From Gemmatimonadota bacterium (GTDB lineage Bacteria > Gemmatimonadota > Gemmatimonadetes > Gemmatimonadales > Gemmatimonadaceae), in the NCBI GenBank assembly GCA_027307165.1, contig DAHUXM010000018.1, positions 1 to 64,000 of the forward strand: a stretch of DNA of 64,000 bases, read 5' to 3'. A program made the position numbers and the translations under genes. The notes under the pieces were generated by a model. It ran no database searches and was not told the origin of the DNA. It was given only the letters and a program-made list of their open reading frames with translations. Shown here in pieces: positions 17,513-25,755 of the stretch. How positions within the stretch are numbered: position 1 is the first letter of the stretch; each line of letters starts with the position of its first letter.

Positions 17513-17555
17513 GTTCGCGCAGGTGGGGCACGGATGCATCCGTGCCTGTCATTCC
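17513..17555 (-). repeat. Right inverted end with REP-like palindrome
   Basis: Exact reverse complement of 16918-16960. The palindrome is at 17527-17546, upstream of the transposase start. Confidence 0.9.
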
Positions 17556-17557
17556 AT

Positions 17558-17599
17558 AAAGCAACCCAGTTCGGCGTCAAAGCAACCGAGTTCGGCGTC
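17558..17599 (+). repeat. Two tandem 21-bp direct repeats outside the right end
   Basis: 17558-17578 and 17579-17599 differ at one base (AAAGCAACCCAG against AAAGCAACCGAG, then TTCGGCGTC in both). They begin with the AAAGCAAC sequence that also borders the left inverted end in the opposite orientation. Confidence 0.75.
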
Positions 17600-17673
17600 G
17601 CATCCGTCGCAACCACCCTCCGCGTCGCATCAGGGCTGGCTGCACTCACCGGCTCCCTACCGCACTTCAACGA

Positions 17674-17709
17674 AACAACAAAGCCCGGCTCATCGCCGGG
17701 CCTTGTTGC
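17674..17709 (-). terminator. Rho-independent terminator of the pil lipoprotein operon
   Basis: GCCCGGC (17683-17689) pairs with GCCGGGC (17695-17701) around a 5-base loop. Read on the minus strand, the stem is followed by TTTGTTGTTT. It lies about 30 bases past the stop of the lipoprotein gene, at the end of the pilMNOPQ run. Confidence 0.88.
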
Positions 17710-17737
17710 TATCGATATTCCCCCTGCGCCACCGAAC

Positions 17738-20284
17738 TTACGGCGGACAGCTCGCTCCGCCGAACAGCGTCGGATCGACGTTCACGATCACGACTCCCTT
17801 CGCGGTCGCACCAACGAGAATCAACTGTCCGCTGGGCTGACGCACCGCAGATTTGATCGGTCCGATGATCGGATTCTTGATCGGGATCACTGCGATACGC
17901 TTGAAGTGATTGTTCTCGTACACTTCGATGGACGGTTCCGTCGAGGCAGCGAAGGAATAGCACGACTTCAGTGGTGACGACGCCGTGATGCCGTTTCCGC
18001 TGTTGCGCGGATCGAAATCAAAGCCTGGGTTGCCTGATGTCGCGGTCTGGAATGTTCCCTGGTGCCGCAGATCCTGATTGAAGAGATAGATCGAGTCCGC
18101 GCGAACTGCGGCGAGCGCGCCGTCGAAGTTGATGGCGACCCCACCTACCCGAGCGAACGCATTCGCCGTGAGATCGGCCACACGCTCAGGAGGAGAAACT
18201 CCCAGGTCGATGACCGGTATCGGGATTTTGGTGACGGTACCATTCGACAACGTGATCGTGGAATCCAGTCCGAAGGCTGCGTTGAATCCGATGACTCTGC
18301 TGCCCTGCACGGCGCCGCCCTCTCCCAGGATGGCGCGAGCGAAGTTCCCGGAGCTGCGCGCGAACGTCGTGTCGCGAAATCCAATCAGCGGTAGCTGGAC
18401 AACGATCGAGTAAAACGTGGTATCCAGCTTCGTGATGGTATCGCCGGCGAATTTCGGCACGTGAGGCGTCGTACCCAACGGTTGCTGGAAGGGTACGAGA
18501 ACCGAGTCAGAGCCGGCCGCACAGTTCTGGCCGTTTCTGTCGCAGTTGACGCCGAACCGGTCGATCTCGAGGGAGTCCGCGGTTCCGGCAGTCTGACCCA
18601 TCGCCTGCTCGAAGAAGAAATGCGAGCTCTTCGTGGTCAGGTTCTCGTAGCGTACCGTTCCCTCGTTGGCGAACGGTGCGGTCTGACCGGGTGTCGGCGT
18701 TGTCGAGTACACGAGAATCACCTGGTCGCATGTCGTACCGGAAGGGAACGCTGACGCGGCGCGACATGTGGGCGCCAGGTACTGGGGCCTGTCGCTGAAG
18801 TCGTACGGCGTCTTCTGCGAAATGTTCACGGGGGGGTTTGTACCTGTGGCTGCTACGGTCTTCACCGTAAACGCCCGCATGTGAGGCAGCGGATATCGAT
18901 ACACTTCACGTCCTTCGCTCGAGAACGGAATCGAGCGATCGACGAGGCTTACATATCCGATCGAGGTACCCCCAGAATTTGCGACGAGAAGCGTGTCGCC
19001 GTAATCACCGGTGGACGGGTTCCGCGGCCACGGGGCGATGCCCCACGGGCGCGATCCAACAGCGATTGGTGACTTGAAGGTGGAATCGGCGAGGTTGAAT
19101 ACTTCCAACTCGTTGCGATCGATGTTCGTGAGGTAGAGCTTGTCGTAACGTGGGTGATAGATCGCGTCCGCAATCGTGCCGCCGTTCGGCACCTGACGTG
19201 TCACGCCGGCCACGACGACAAGCGTGTCTACGCGATCGACCCCACTGGCAAGCTTCGCGTAACCCTTCACGCCGCTGGCTGTTGTCGCGAACGCCTTGAC
19301 GTATACGGTCGTCGGAAACGGTGGTACGATGCTGCTTGGAATCTTCAGATTGAACTTGCGCGGGAGCGACGTCAGGTGGCCGTCAGAAGTCGAATCTCCC
19401 TGCACCATTATGGGTCCACCGATCGTCGAGCTGATCTCGAATCCGATGTCGGTTATGCCCGAACCGGTGGTGTCGGTCGCGGTCACGGAAAGTGTGTCGT
19501 TCACTTCCACACGCTTGTCGGATCCGAAGTTGACAACTGCTGCCGCCTTCACTCCGGTCGCCGTCTTCACCTGCAACGTGATTGGCGTACCAAGCCCACG
19601 GTTGCCGAGTGAGTCGCGAATGAATGGTGTCAGCGTCACCGCACCAACGGCAGTCGATGTTGGAACCGGCATCGTCAACTGCGTTGCTGCCGAATCGCTG
19701 AGCGGACTCGCGAACGCGATCGAATCCGACGATGTAAAGGCGCCAGAAGTCTGGTAGCCAAGCCACTGAACCTTCACCTTGCTCGTCCCGGTGATGCCGA
19801 TGACCGTCGACTTGCCCACGATAGTTGCGGAGCCGGTTACCGGTGCCGTAATCACAACATTGGCCGGCGCGAGATTGCCTGTGCCAAGCTTGAGCGTGTC
19901 GGGCTTGGAGGCATTTCCGGCTCCGTCGTATGCGATTCCCACCAGAATGACCGGCGTTCCGGCTGGAACGCTTCGCGGTACGGCTAGCGAAAAGGCAAGA
20001 CTTGTGCTTGTCACAGCCGAGTGAAAGGCGGTATCGAAGGCCGCCGTCACACCACCCGTTGCGTCTATATGTACGCGTGCAATTCCCAGATTGTCGCCGA
20101 CACTTGCCGAAAAGGATAGTACGGAATCCACACTGCTCGTCACCTTCGCCAAAGCGATGGTCGGCGCGGTGTGATCGCTCGTTCCGTTCAGCGTCTGGTC
20201 GCTGCACGCGAGCGCGCCAAGGGCGAGCGCGCCGAGGGCGAGCGCAGTTAATACCACGCCGGATTGGCTAATGTGCTTTGTCAT
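17738..20284 (-). CDS. Large surface lipoprotein with Ig-like repeats and a propeller-like region, last gene of the pil operon
   Basis: 848 residues. A lipoprotein signal peptide ends at the lipobox ALGALAC. Residues 35-345 hold three or four beta-rich Ig-like modules (TAPTIALAKVTSSVDS, then APANVVITAPVTGSATI and similar). From about residue 360 YVTN-type beta-propeller motifs appear (IADAIYHPRYDKLYLTNIDRNELEVFNLAD, then SRPWGIAPWP and GDTLLVANSGG). The ATG at 20284 follows the pilQ stop by one base; a GTG four codons upstream is possible. It has no known counterpart in the standard pilMNOPQ operon. An outer-membrane adhesin or secretin-associated lipoprotein is an inference from position. 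Confidence 0.8.
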   Translation of the reverse strand: MTKHISQSGVVLTALALGALALGALACSDQTLNGTSDHTAPTIALAKVTSSVDSVLSFSASVGDNLGIARVHIDATGGVTAAFDTAFHSAVTSTSLAFSLAVPRSVPAGTPVILVGIAYDGAGNASKPDTLKLGTGNLAPANVVITAPVTGSATIVGKSTVIGITGTSKVKVQWLGYQTSGAFTSSDSIAFASPLSDSAATQLTMPVPTSTAVGAVTLTPFIRDSLGNRGLGTPITLQVKTATGVKAAAVVNFGSDKRVEVNDTLSVTATDTTGSGITDIGFEISSTIGGPIMVQGDSTSDGHLTSLPRKFNLKIPSSIVPPFPTTVYVKAFATTASGVKGYAKLASGVDRVDTLVVVAGVTRQVPNGGTIADAIYHPRYDKLYLTNIDRNELEVFNLADSTFKSPIAVGSRPWGIAPWPRNPSTGDYGDTLLVANSGGTSIGYVSLVDRSIPFSSEGREVYRYPLPHMRAFTVKTVAATGTNPPVNISQKTPYDFSDRPQYLAPTCRAASAFPSGTTCDQVILVYSTTPTPGQTAPFANEGTVRYENLTTKSSHFFFEQAMGQTAGTADSLEIDRFGVNCDRNGQNCAAGSDSVLVPFQQPLGTTPHVPKFAGDTITKLDTTFYSIVVQLPLIGFRDTTFARSSGNFARAILGEGGAVQGSRVIGFNAAFGLDSTITLSNGTVTKIPIPVIDLGVSPPERVADLTANAFARVGGVAINFDGALAAVRADSIYLFNQDLRHQGTFQTATSGNPGFDFDPRNSGNGITASSPLKSCYSFAASTEPSIEVYENNHFKRIAVIPIKNPIIGPIKSAVRQPSGQLILVGATAKGVVIVNVDPTLFGGASCPP

Positions 20285-20285
20285 G

Positions 20286-22277
20286 TTACCGCTCACGAGT
20301 CGATCTCACGCGCTCACCGTCGTCAATGACGTGCGGCGTGATGAGAATGAGAAGGTCGCGCTTCTCTTCGGACTTCTGCGTAACGCCGAACAGCTTGCCA
20401 ACCAGCGGAAGGTCGACGAGCACCGGAATGCCGCTCTTGCTCTGCGTCACCTGCGTCACGGTGAGACCACCGATAACCGCAGTTTCGCCATCGTTCACGA
20501 GGAGCCGGTTATCCGCGCTCTGCTTGTTGAACACGTAACCGATGTCGGATCCCGCGAGCTGCGCATCCGAGTTCTCGGCGTGAACGTCCAACAACACCTG
20601 ATGGTTGTTCGTGATGTGGGGTGTGACCTGGAGAATAATACCGACCGAGTGGAAGCTCACTGTCGCTTTCGGCTGAACCGCTCCGGCCGCGCCCGACTGC
20701 TGCGTGCTCAGGTCGAGCACGCGTACCGGGATATCCTGACCCACCTGAATGTTTGCCTGCCTGTTATCCACGGTCACGATGCTCGGCTCCGCCTGCAGAT
20801 CAGCGAGGCGTACTTCCTGAAGAGCGTCCAGGAAGCTCGTGAGCGAGAAGTGCCCGAGCGCAGCGGAGTACACGAGCTGCAAGGCCGGTGAGGCTATGCG
20901 ATTGTTCGCGTCTGCGATGCCGGACAGTGTGTTGCCGCCCAGCGCGATTCTGTTCCCCGTAACTGGTGTGCCGCCGCCAAGTCCGATCGGTACGCCGTCC
21001 GCGTTCGTAATCGGCTTGAGCGTGGTCGGATCGATACGCGGCGCGAGCGTGCTGAAGAACTGGTTCTGAGTACCGAGATCGTATGAGAGACCAAGGTCCT
21101 CGATGTTCGTGCGATCGACGAACACGATCTTCGCCTTGATCGAGACCTGCGGCGTTCGGACGTCCAGCGCCTCGACGTAATTGATGATGCCGGCGATGCG
21201 CGAAGGCGTCTCAGTCACTATCAGCGTGTTGGTCCCGGGGTTCGACGCAACCGCGCCACGCGTAATGCAGGTCTGGTTTCCGAAGCTGGTCGCTGCACCG
21301 CTTCCGGCCGCGCCGGCTGCACTGGCCGGCCCACCGGCGACGCAGTCCTTTGCGAGCAGCTTGGTAACGACAGGCACGAGCGAATCGGCCTTTGCGTAGT
21401 TGACGGGGATAAGCTGAGTGACCAACGGCTCGAAGGCCTGACGGGCCTGTACGTTCGCGTAGCTGTCGACGGTGATGATTCCGGACGCAGGATCTTCCGA
21501 AGCCGCAAGACCCTGTCCCTGCAGGATCGCGCGAAGTGCGACGTCCCACGGTTGATTCCGGATCTCGGCCGTAACGGTTCCGGTAACGTCGCGGCCTGTA
21601 ACGATCGTGCGCCCGGCAAATGTGGCAAACGCGGCGATGACGTCGCGAATGTCGGCGTCCTGGTATGTGACTGTAATGCGGGGCTGCGTCGACTGTTGCA
21701 CGCTCGGCAGATACGACGGCTGACTCACGACTGTCATCGTCGAGCGTGGCGGCGCTATCGACGGCGAGGCGTCGTCGTCAGCGCGAGCACTTTCGCGCGC
21801 CGCGTCGGCCGCGTGACCGTTGAGGCCGGTCCATGAGGCGAAACCACCCGAGCCGCCGCTGATCGAGACGCGCACCTCGTTGTTACCGCGCTGAACCTCG
21901 TACGGATGAGAGCCGTCCAGTTGCAGCACGACGCGGACGACCGTCGCCGAGAACTGTGACACGCGGACGTCGGTGATTCCGCCGCGCGCGACTTTATCGT
22001 ATGCGGACGGTGTCTCGGCGAGTGAAGCGCCCTTGATATCCACGACGACGCGGTACGGGGCGTCGAGTGTGAAATCCTGGATCTCGACCGGAGTCTGAAC
22101 GCCGATCACAACGTCAGCGTGGCCAGTCGCGGGGACGACGCTCACTCCAGTTACGGTCGGTGCAGCCGTCCTGGAACACACACCAGAACAGGCAGTGTAT
22201 CCCTGTGACGCGGCAGGAGTGAGAGAATGGCCCGGCGCGATTGCAAACGCGGCGAGGGTGATCAGGGGCAACTTCAT
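20286..22277 (-). CDS. pilQ: Type IV pilus secretin PilQ
   Basis: 663 residues with a Sec signal peptide. An AMIN domain (about 45-140; IQDFTLDAPYRVVVDIKGA) is followed by a Ser/Ala-rich stretch and a secretin N0/STN domain (ITVTYQDADIRDVIAAFATFAGRTIV). An N1-type domain carries a low-complexity insert rich in Gly and Ala (AGGPASAAGAAGSGAATS). The secretin barrel runs from about 480 (VPVRVLDL to GGLTVTQVTQSKSGIPVLVDLPLVGKLFG, RDLLILITPHVI). It forms the outer-membrane pore for the pilus. The start overlaps the pilP stop by 4 bases. Confidence 0.95.
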   Translation of the reverse strand: MKLPLITLAAFAIAPGHSLTPAASQGYTACSGVCSRTAAPTVTGVSVVPATGHADVVIGVQTPVEIQDFTLDAPYRVVVDIKGASLAETPSAYDKVARGGITDVRVSQFSATVVRVVLQLDGSHPYEVQRGNNEVRVSISGGSGGFASWTGLNGHAADAARESARADDDASPSIAPPRSTMTVVSQPSYLPSVQQSTQPRITVTYQDADIRDVIAAFATFAGRTIVTGRDVTGTVTAEIRNQPWDVALRAILQGQGLAASEDPASGIITVDSYANVQARQAFEPLVTQLIPVNYAKADSLVPVVTKLLAKDCVAGGPASAAGAAGSGAATSFGNQTCITRGAVASNPGTNTLIVTETPSRIAGIINYVEALDVRTPQVSIKAKIVFVDRTNIEDLGLSYDLGTQNQFFSTLAPRIDPTTLKPITNADGVPIGLGGGTPVTGNRIALGGNTLSGIADANNRIASPALQLVYSAALGHFSLTSFLDALQEVRLADLQAEPSIVTVDNRQANIQVGQDIPVRVLDLSTQQSGAAGAVQPKATVSFHSVGIILQVTPHITNNHQVLLDVHAENSDAQLAGSDIGYVFNKQSADNRLLVNDGETAVIGGLTVTQVTQSKSGIPVLVDLPLVGKLFGVTQKSEEKRDLLILITPHVIDDGERVRSTRER

Positions 22278-22762
22278 GGTGTCCTCTTTATTGTGGTATC
22301 ACCGATCGCGAGCGTTTCCTGACGGCTGAATCCGAATTCCTCGAGTGCAAACGTGACGACCTTTGGATCGATTCTAACGACGCGCATGCGGCCCAGTGCG
22401 GTGCCGACCTTGACGCGGTACTGCTCCTTCGTCCCGAGATCACGAAGGACGGCGACAGAGTTACGCCCAAGCGGATCGAATGCGATAGTGGTCAGTCGCA
22501 GATCGGATAGCGTGGGTCGGATCTCGCTGCTCTTGACTAGCGAGACGAACGGATCGCGCCGGCCATCCGGATCGTAACGAAAGACTTCGCGATTGAACGT
22601 GACGGTAGTCGCGCTGTCCCGTGTGCCGCCGGAGCCTGCGACCTCATCAGCCTGGGCATGTGCATCGCCCTTGACCAGGAGCAACAAGGCAATTGCCATC
22701 ACCAACGTCGCTGCGATCGCGAGAGGATGGTTCACAACGCTGTTACGCTTGTGCGTCGTCAT
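22274..22762 (-). CDS. pilP: Pilus assembly lipoprotein-like protein PilP
   Basis: 162 residues. One N-terminal hydrophobic segment (LAIAATLVMAIALLLLV) precedes a periplasmic domain. The PilP hallmark YDPDGRRDPF is at about residues 63-72, followed by the small beta domain (LRLTTIAFDPLGRNSVAVLRD, VKVGTALGRMRVVRIDPKVVTF). No lipobox Cys is visible, so it is anchored by a helix or cleaved. PilP bridges PilN/PilO to the PilQ secretin. The gene overlaps both neighbours by 4 bases. Confidence 0.9.
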   Translation of the reverse strand: MTTHKRNSVVNHPLAIAATLVMAIALLLLVKGDAHAQADEVAGSGGTRDSATTVTFNREVFRYDPDGRRDPFVSLVKSSEIRPTLSDLRLTTIAFDPLGRNSVAVLRDLGTKEQYRVKVGTALGRMRVVRIDPKVVTFALEEFGFSRQETLAIGDTTIKRTP

Positions 22763-23373
22763 TTTGTCTCCTTGCTCAGCACAAGCGGAGTTGTGCGTGC
22801 GACGTAGGTCTGGAGTTGAAAGCTTGCGTCGAGCAGTGACTCACCCGCTTTCTGATGAGACTTGTCCTTGTCTCCCGGGTGAATCTTGAGCTCGAGTCCC
22901 AGCGGCGCCATGATGCGGTTGAGCGATCCGACGTTGGTGAGGAATTCGGCGAGTTCATGGTAGCCGCCCATCACCGACACCTTGTAGCGGTACGTATCGA
23001 ACTGCTCGCCGGGAATCACAGGAACCGGCTCGACTGACGCGAGGTCGAGTCCCACGCGGCGTGCCGCCGTGGATACATTTTCGAGGAGCGAGGGAACTTC
23101 GTTCGAGGTCGGTACCAGCTCGCGCATCATGTCCAGATTCTTCTGATATTGCGCGGCTTCTGTCTGCAGCTGCTGAACGGTGCCGCGAGCTATCGCGACA
23201 CGCGCCTTGCGATTGTTCGTCTCGACGGAATCGACGTGTGCACTGAGCGAGCCGATCGTTACGGCCTTCGGTGTGAAGATGAACCACCAGAACGCCACAG
23301 CGAGCAGAATCGCGATGATTCCGGATCCGACCAGCGCCTGTTCGCGCTGCGTCATGTTTGCGCCGAGTGCCAT
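22759..23373 (-). CDS. pilO: Pilus alignment protein PilO
   Basis: 204 residues. A single N-terminal transmembrane helix (ALVGSGIIAILLAVAFWWFIF) is followed by a coiled coil (VDSVETNNRKARVAIARGTVQQLQTEAAQYQKNL) and a ferredoxin-like periplasmic domain (YRYKVSVMGGYHELAEFLTNVGSLNRIM), the PilO layout. It dimerises with PilN in the inner membrane and contacts PilP. It starts one base after the pilN stop. Confidence 0.92.
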   Translation of the reverse strand: MALGANMTQREQALVGSGIIAILLAVAFWWFIFTPKAVTIGSLSAHVDSVETNNRKARVAIARGTVQQLQTEAAQYQKNLDMMRELVPTSNEVPSLLENVSTAARRVGLDLASVEPVPVIPGEQFDTYRYKVSVMGGYHELAEFLTNVGSLNRIMAPLGLELKIHPGDKDKSHQKAGESLLDASFQLQTYVARTTPLVLSKETK

Positions 23374-23374
23374 G

Positions 23375-24163
23375 CTAGCGCACCGCTATTGAGAGTGGAA
23401 CCGTCTGCAGAATATGCGCAGGCGGAGCTTCGGTCTGTGCTTCGAGCTGGAACTCTGTCACTTCCTTGCCCTCGGCGGTGACGAGATCGGAGCGGGTCAG
23501 CTGTACATTCTTGATGAACGGAGACGCCTCGAGGTTCTTCATGAATTGCGTGAGAGCCTGGACGTCGACCGTCTGCCCGACAATGCGGAACGTCATCGTA
23601 TTCGCAACGCCGTTGAACAGCGAGTCCGCGCGAGCCTTTCGCGCCGCCGCCGAAGCCTGCTTCATGCCGCCAGCCTTTTTGGCGCTGTCCACTTTCGCCT
23701 TTCCAGTGGCGGATGTGTCGCCGATCACTGCTGCGGTCGTAGTGACGGCACTCGTCTGAGCAATGGATACGAGCCAGGTGTACTGCGGCACGGCGAGGTT
23801 TACCGCCTCGAGCACGTGCGGCCAGGTATACCGTGTATCATCGATGGACTTGATGATGGCAAGCTGCTGATATACGGAGTCACGCGCCGTCTCTGCATGA
23901 CTGCGCGCCGTGAGCACAGCGGCAAATCGTGCGGAGTCAGTCGCAGCTGCGGATTCGCGTGTGTCCACGGCACTCTGCTGTCTTACCTGCAACAGGTACA
24001 TGCCTGCGATTCCGCCGAGGCCCAGTACGACGCCAGCGACGGCAAATATGAGGTACTTGTCCTTCAGGTTCGCGCCAAGACTCGCGATGGCCGCGCCGGG
24101 GGCAAAGTCGACACCACGACGAGTGGTGCGCTTGGCGCCGGGCAGAAGATTGATCTCTATCAT
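23375..24163 (-). CDS. pilN: Pilus assembly protein PilN
   Basis: 262 residues. The N-terminal PilM-binding peptide MIEINLLPGAK is exact. A transmembrane helix (YLIFAVAGVVLGLGGIAGMYLL), coiled coil and ferredoxin-like fold (TMTFRIVGQTVDVQALTQFMKNLEASPFIKNVQL) follow. It is longer than usual because of a Lys/Ala/Thr-rich insert (about 150-190; SATGKAKVDSAKKAGGMKQA) between the coiled coil and the last domain. It recruits PilM to the inner membrane and pairs with PilO. It overlaps pilM by 4 bases. Confidence 0.93.
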   Translation of the reverse strand: MIEINLLPGAKRTTRRGVDFAPGAAIASLGANLKDKYLIFAVAGVVLGLGGIAGMYLLQVRQQSAVDTRESAAATDSARFAAVLTARSHAETARDSVYQQLAIIKSIDDTRYTWPHVLEAVNLAVPQYTWLVSIAQTSAVTTTAAVIGDTSATGKAKVDSAKKAGGMKQASAAARKARADSLFNGVANTMTFRIVGQTVDVQALTQFMKNLEASPFIKNVQLTRSDLVTAEGKEVTEFQLEAQTEAPPAHILQTVPLSIAVR

Positions 24164-25206
24164 GATGCCTTGCGGAGGCCGAGCCCGACGGGGAGCATCA
24201 GGAGCGGCGCAATCTCGTCCATGGTGAAGTGCGAGAGCGCACCGTCGCGTACGTGGAGATTAGCGAGTGGGTTTGCGTATTCGACCTTGAGGTGAAGCCG
24301 CTGGCCGAGGACGTCGGCGAGGCCCGGTACCCGGGACCCACCGCCACAGATGTAGATCGCACGAACCTGCGGCGCGCCGCGCGCCGATGCGGCCAGAAAG
24401 GCCGCCGCCCGCTCGACACCGACGGCGATTTCCTCTCCGCGAGCTTCGAGGACCGCGTCGAGCTGAGTGGTACGATCGTAGCCACGCACCATGCGCTCCG
24501 CATCGTCCGCGGCAAGTCCGTGATGGCGTTGAAGATCTTCCTGAAAACGACGAGTTCCGACAGCCAGGTCGCGCGTGAGAATCGGCACGCCGTTGTCCAG
24601 GACATTGACGTTGGTTATTTCGTTGCCGACGTTCACCAGCGCCACCGCGCCGCGCATCGCTTCGGGATGGTTCAGCTCGAATGCGTTGTGCAACGCAAAC
24701 GCGTCGACATCCACCAGGCTCGGGGTAAGGCCAGCCTCGGCGAGAATGCGGAGCTTTGCGTCCACCAGCTCCCGCTTGGCCGCGACGAGCAACACGCTCA
24801 TCTCTTCGGGGTTCGAACCGTCGTCATCGTCGAGAACCTGGAAATCCAGCTCGACCGATTCCACGTCCGGGACGTGCTGCTCAGCTTCCCAGCGCATGAG
24901 CTCGCGCGCCTGTTGCTCCTTGACACGCTCGGTCTGGATACGCTTGATGATGACGTCGCGTCCGCCGACAGCGGTGACGACCTGAGTCGCCTTGACGCCA
25001 GCCCTTTCCATTGCTTCCTGGATCGCATCCGACACCAGTCGTGGATCCATCACCTCTCCTTCGACTATTGCGTCAGGGAGAAGTGGCGCAACGGCAACCT
25101 TCACCAGCTCCGGAACCCCACGGGCGTGATCCATGATCACGACCTTGATGAGTCCAGAGCCGATGTCGAGTCCAACCGTTGTCTTACTGCGGCCGAAAAA
25201 GGACAT
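24160..25206 (-). CDS. pilM: Actin-like pilus ATPase PilM
   Basis: 348 residues of the FtsA/PilM actin fold. VGLDIGSGLIKVV supplies the first phosphate loop. ALVNVGNEITNVNVLDNGVPILTRDLAVG and IYICGGGSRVPGLADVL supply the second phosphate and adenosine motifs. It is cytoplasmic, bound to the PilN N-terminus, and links the complex to the motors. The ATG at 25206 has GGAG 5 bases upstream. It is first of the strictly overlapping pilMNOPQ block, 87 bases after the minor pilin genes. Confidence 0.95.
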   Translation of the reverse strand: MSFFGRSKTTVGLDIGSGLIKVVIMDHARGVPELVKVAVAPLLPDAIVEGEVMDPRLVSDAIQEAMERAGVKATQVVTAVGGRDVIIKRIQTERVKEQQARELMRWEAEQHVPDVESVELDFQVLDDDDGSNPEEMSVLLVAAKRELVDAKLRILAEAGLTPSLVDVDAFALHNAFELNHPEAMRGAVALVNVGNEITNVNVLDNGVPILTRDLAVGTRRFQEDLQRHHGLAADDAERMVRGYDRTTQLDAVLEARGEEIAVGVERAAAFLAASARGAPQVRAIYICGGGSRVPGLADVLGQRLHLKVEYANPLANLHVRDGALSHFTMDEIAPLLMLPVGLGLRKAS

Positions 25207-25293
25207 GCGACTCCATCTTGAGTTCGGACGGGAAGTCCGTTACGCAACTCTTATCGAGGTCAATACGACTGGTCGGCCCAAAAGGTCACGTTT

Positions 25294-25755
25294 TCAGAAC
25301 AACTCCACCCAGGCGCGTTCCGGTACCGGGTGAAGCGAGAAATCGGTGGTATCGTGCGGGATCAGCGCCGTAATGCCAACCCGGTGACGCGCTGCCAGGC
25401 TTCCCCCATGAATTGTCGCTGTCGCGACTATCCATACGATCGAAGTATCGACCTTTTCCACCGTTGCATTGAGCACGATGTTTCCGTCGCTACGACTGGT
25501 GGCGCCAACGGGCCCGAGCGGGAGGTAGCGCAGGGTGCGGACGTCGGCGGCCGCAAGCGCATTCCAGGCTTCGGACTCCGCGCCGACCAGAACCTGGCGT
25601 TGAATCGCTCCAGCGTTTGCCGTTTGGGTCTCGCCGAGCGAACCGTTGATCGCACCAAACATGAGGGCGCTGCCGAGCACCATCATGAGCAGCACGATGA
25701 GGAGAGCGAACCCGCGCCGGTCGGGTCTCGTGGTCGCGATATGCAAGACTCTCAT
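25294..25755 (-). CDS. GspK/PilX-like minor pilin
   Basis: 153 residues. The leader MRVLHIATTRPDRRG is followed by the pilin-type helix FALLIVLLMMVLGSALMFGAI, so a prepilin peptidase could cut after the Gly. Position 5 of the mature protein is Ile, not the Glu found in most pilins; this absence is typical of GspK-type tip subunits. The remainder (AIQRQVLVGAESEAWNALAAADVR, then beta strands) is shorter than PilX or GspK. The ATG overlaps the stop of the preceding minor pilin gene, so the two are coupled. Confidence 0.75.
   Translation of the reverse strand: MRVLHIATTRPDRRGFALLIVLLMMVLGSALMFGAINGSLGETQTANAGAIQRQVLVGAESEAWNALAAADVRTLRYLPLGPVGATSRSDGNIVLNATVEKVDTSIVWIVATATIHGGSLAARHRVGITALIPHDTTDFSLHPVPERAWVELF

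Larger units (their letters stand above)
16918..17555 (-). mobile_element. 638-bp element: REP-associated transposase remnant between perfect 43-bp inverted ends
   Basis: The ends 16918-16960 and 17513-17555 are exact reverse complements over 43 bases. Each contains the 20-bp perfect palindrome GGCACGGATGCATCCGTGCC. Between them lies one gene, a Y1/HUH REP-associated transposase broken by an amber codon. The layout matches a 'REPtron' (RAYT gene flanked by REP palindromes in opposite orientation). Two lone copies of the palindrome core elsewhere in the window fit mobilisation of the REP unit. No target-site duplication is obvious. Confidence 0.75.
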
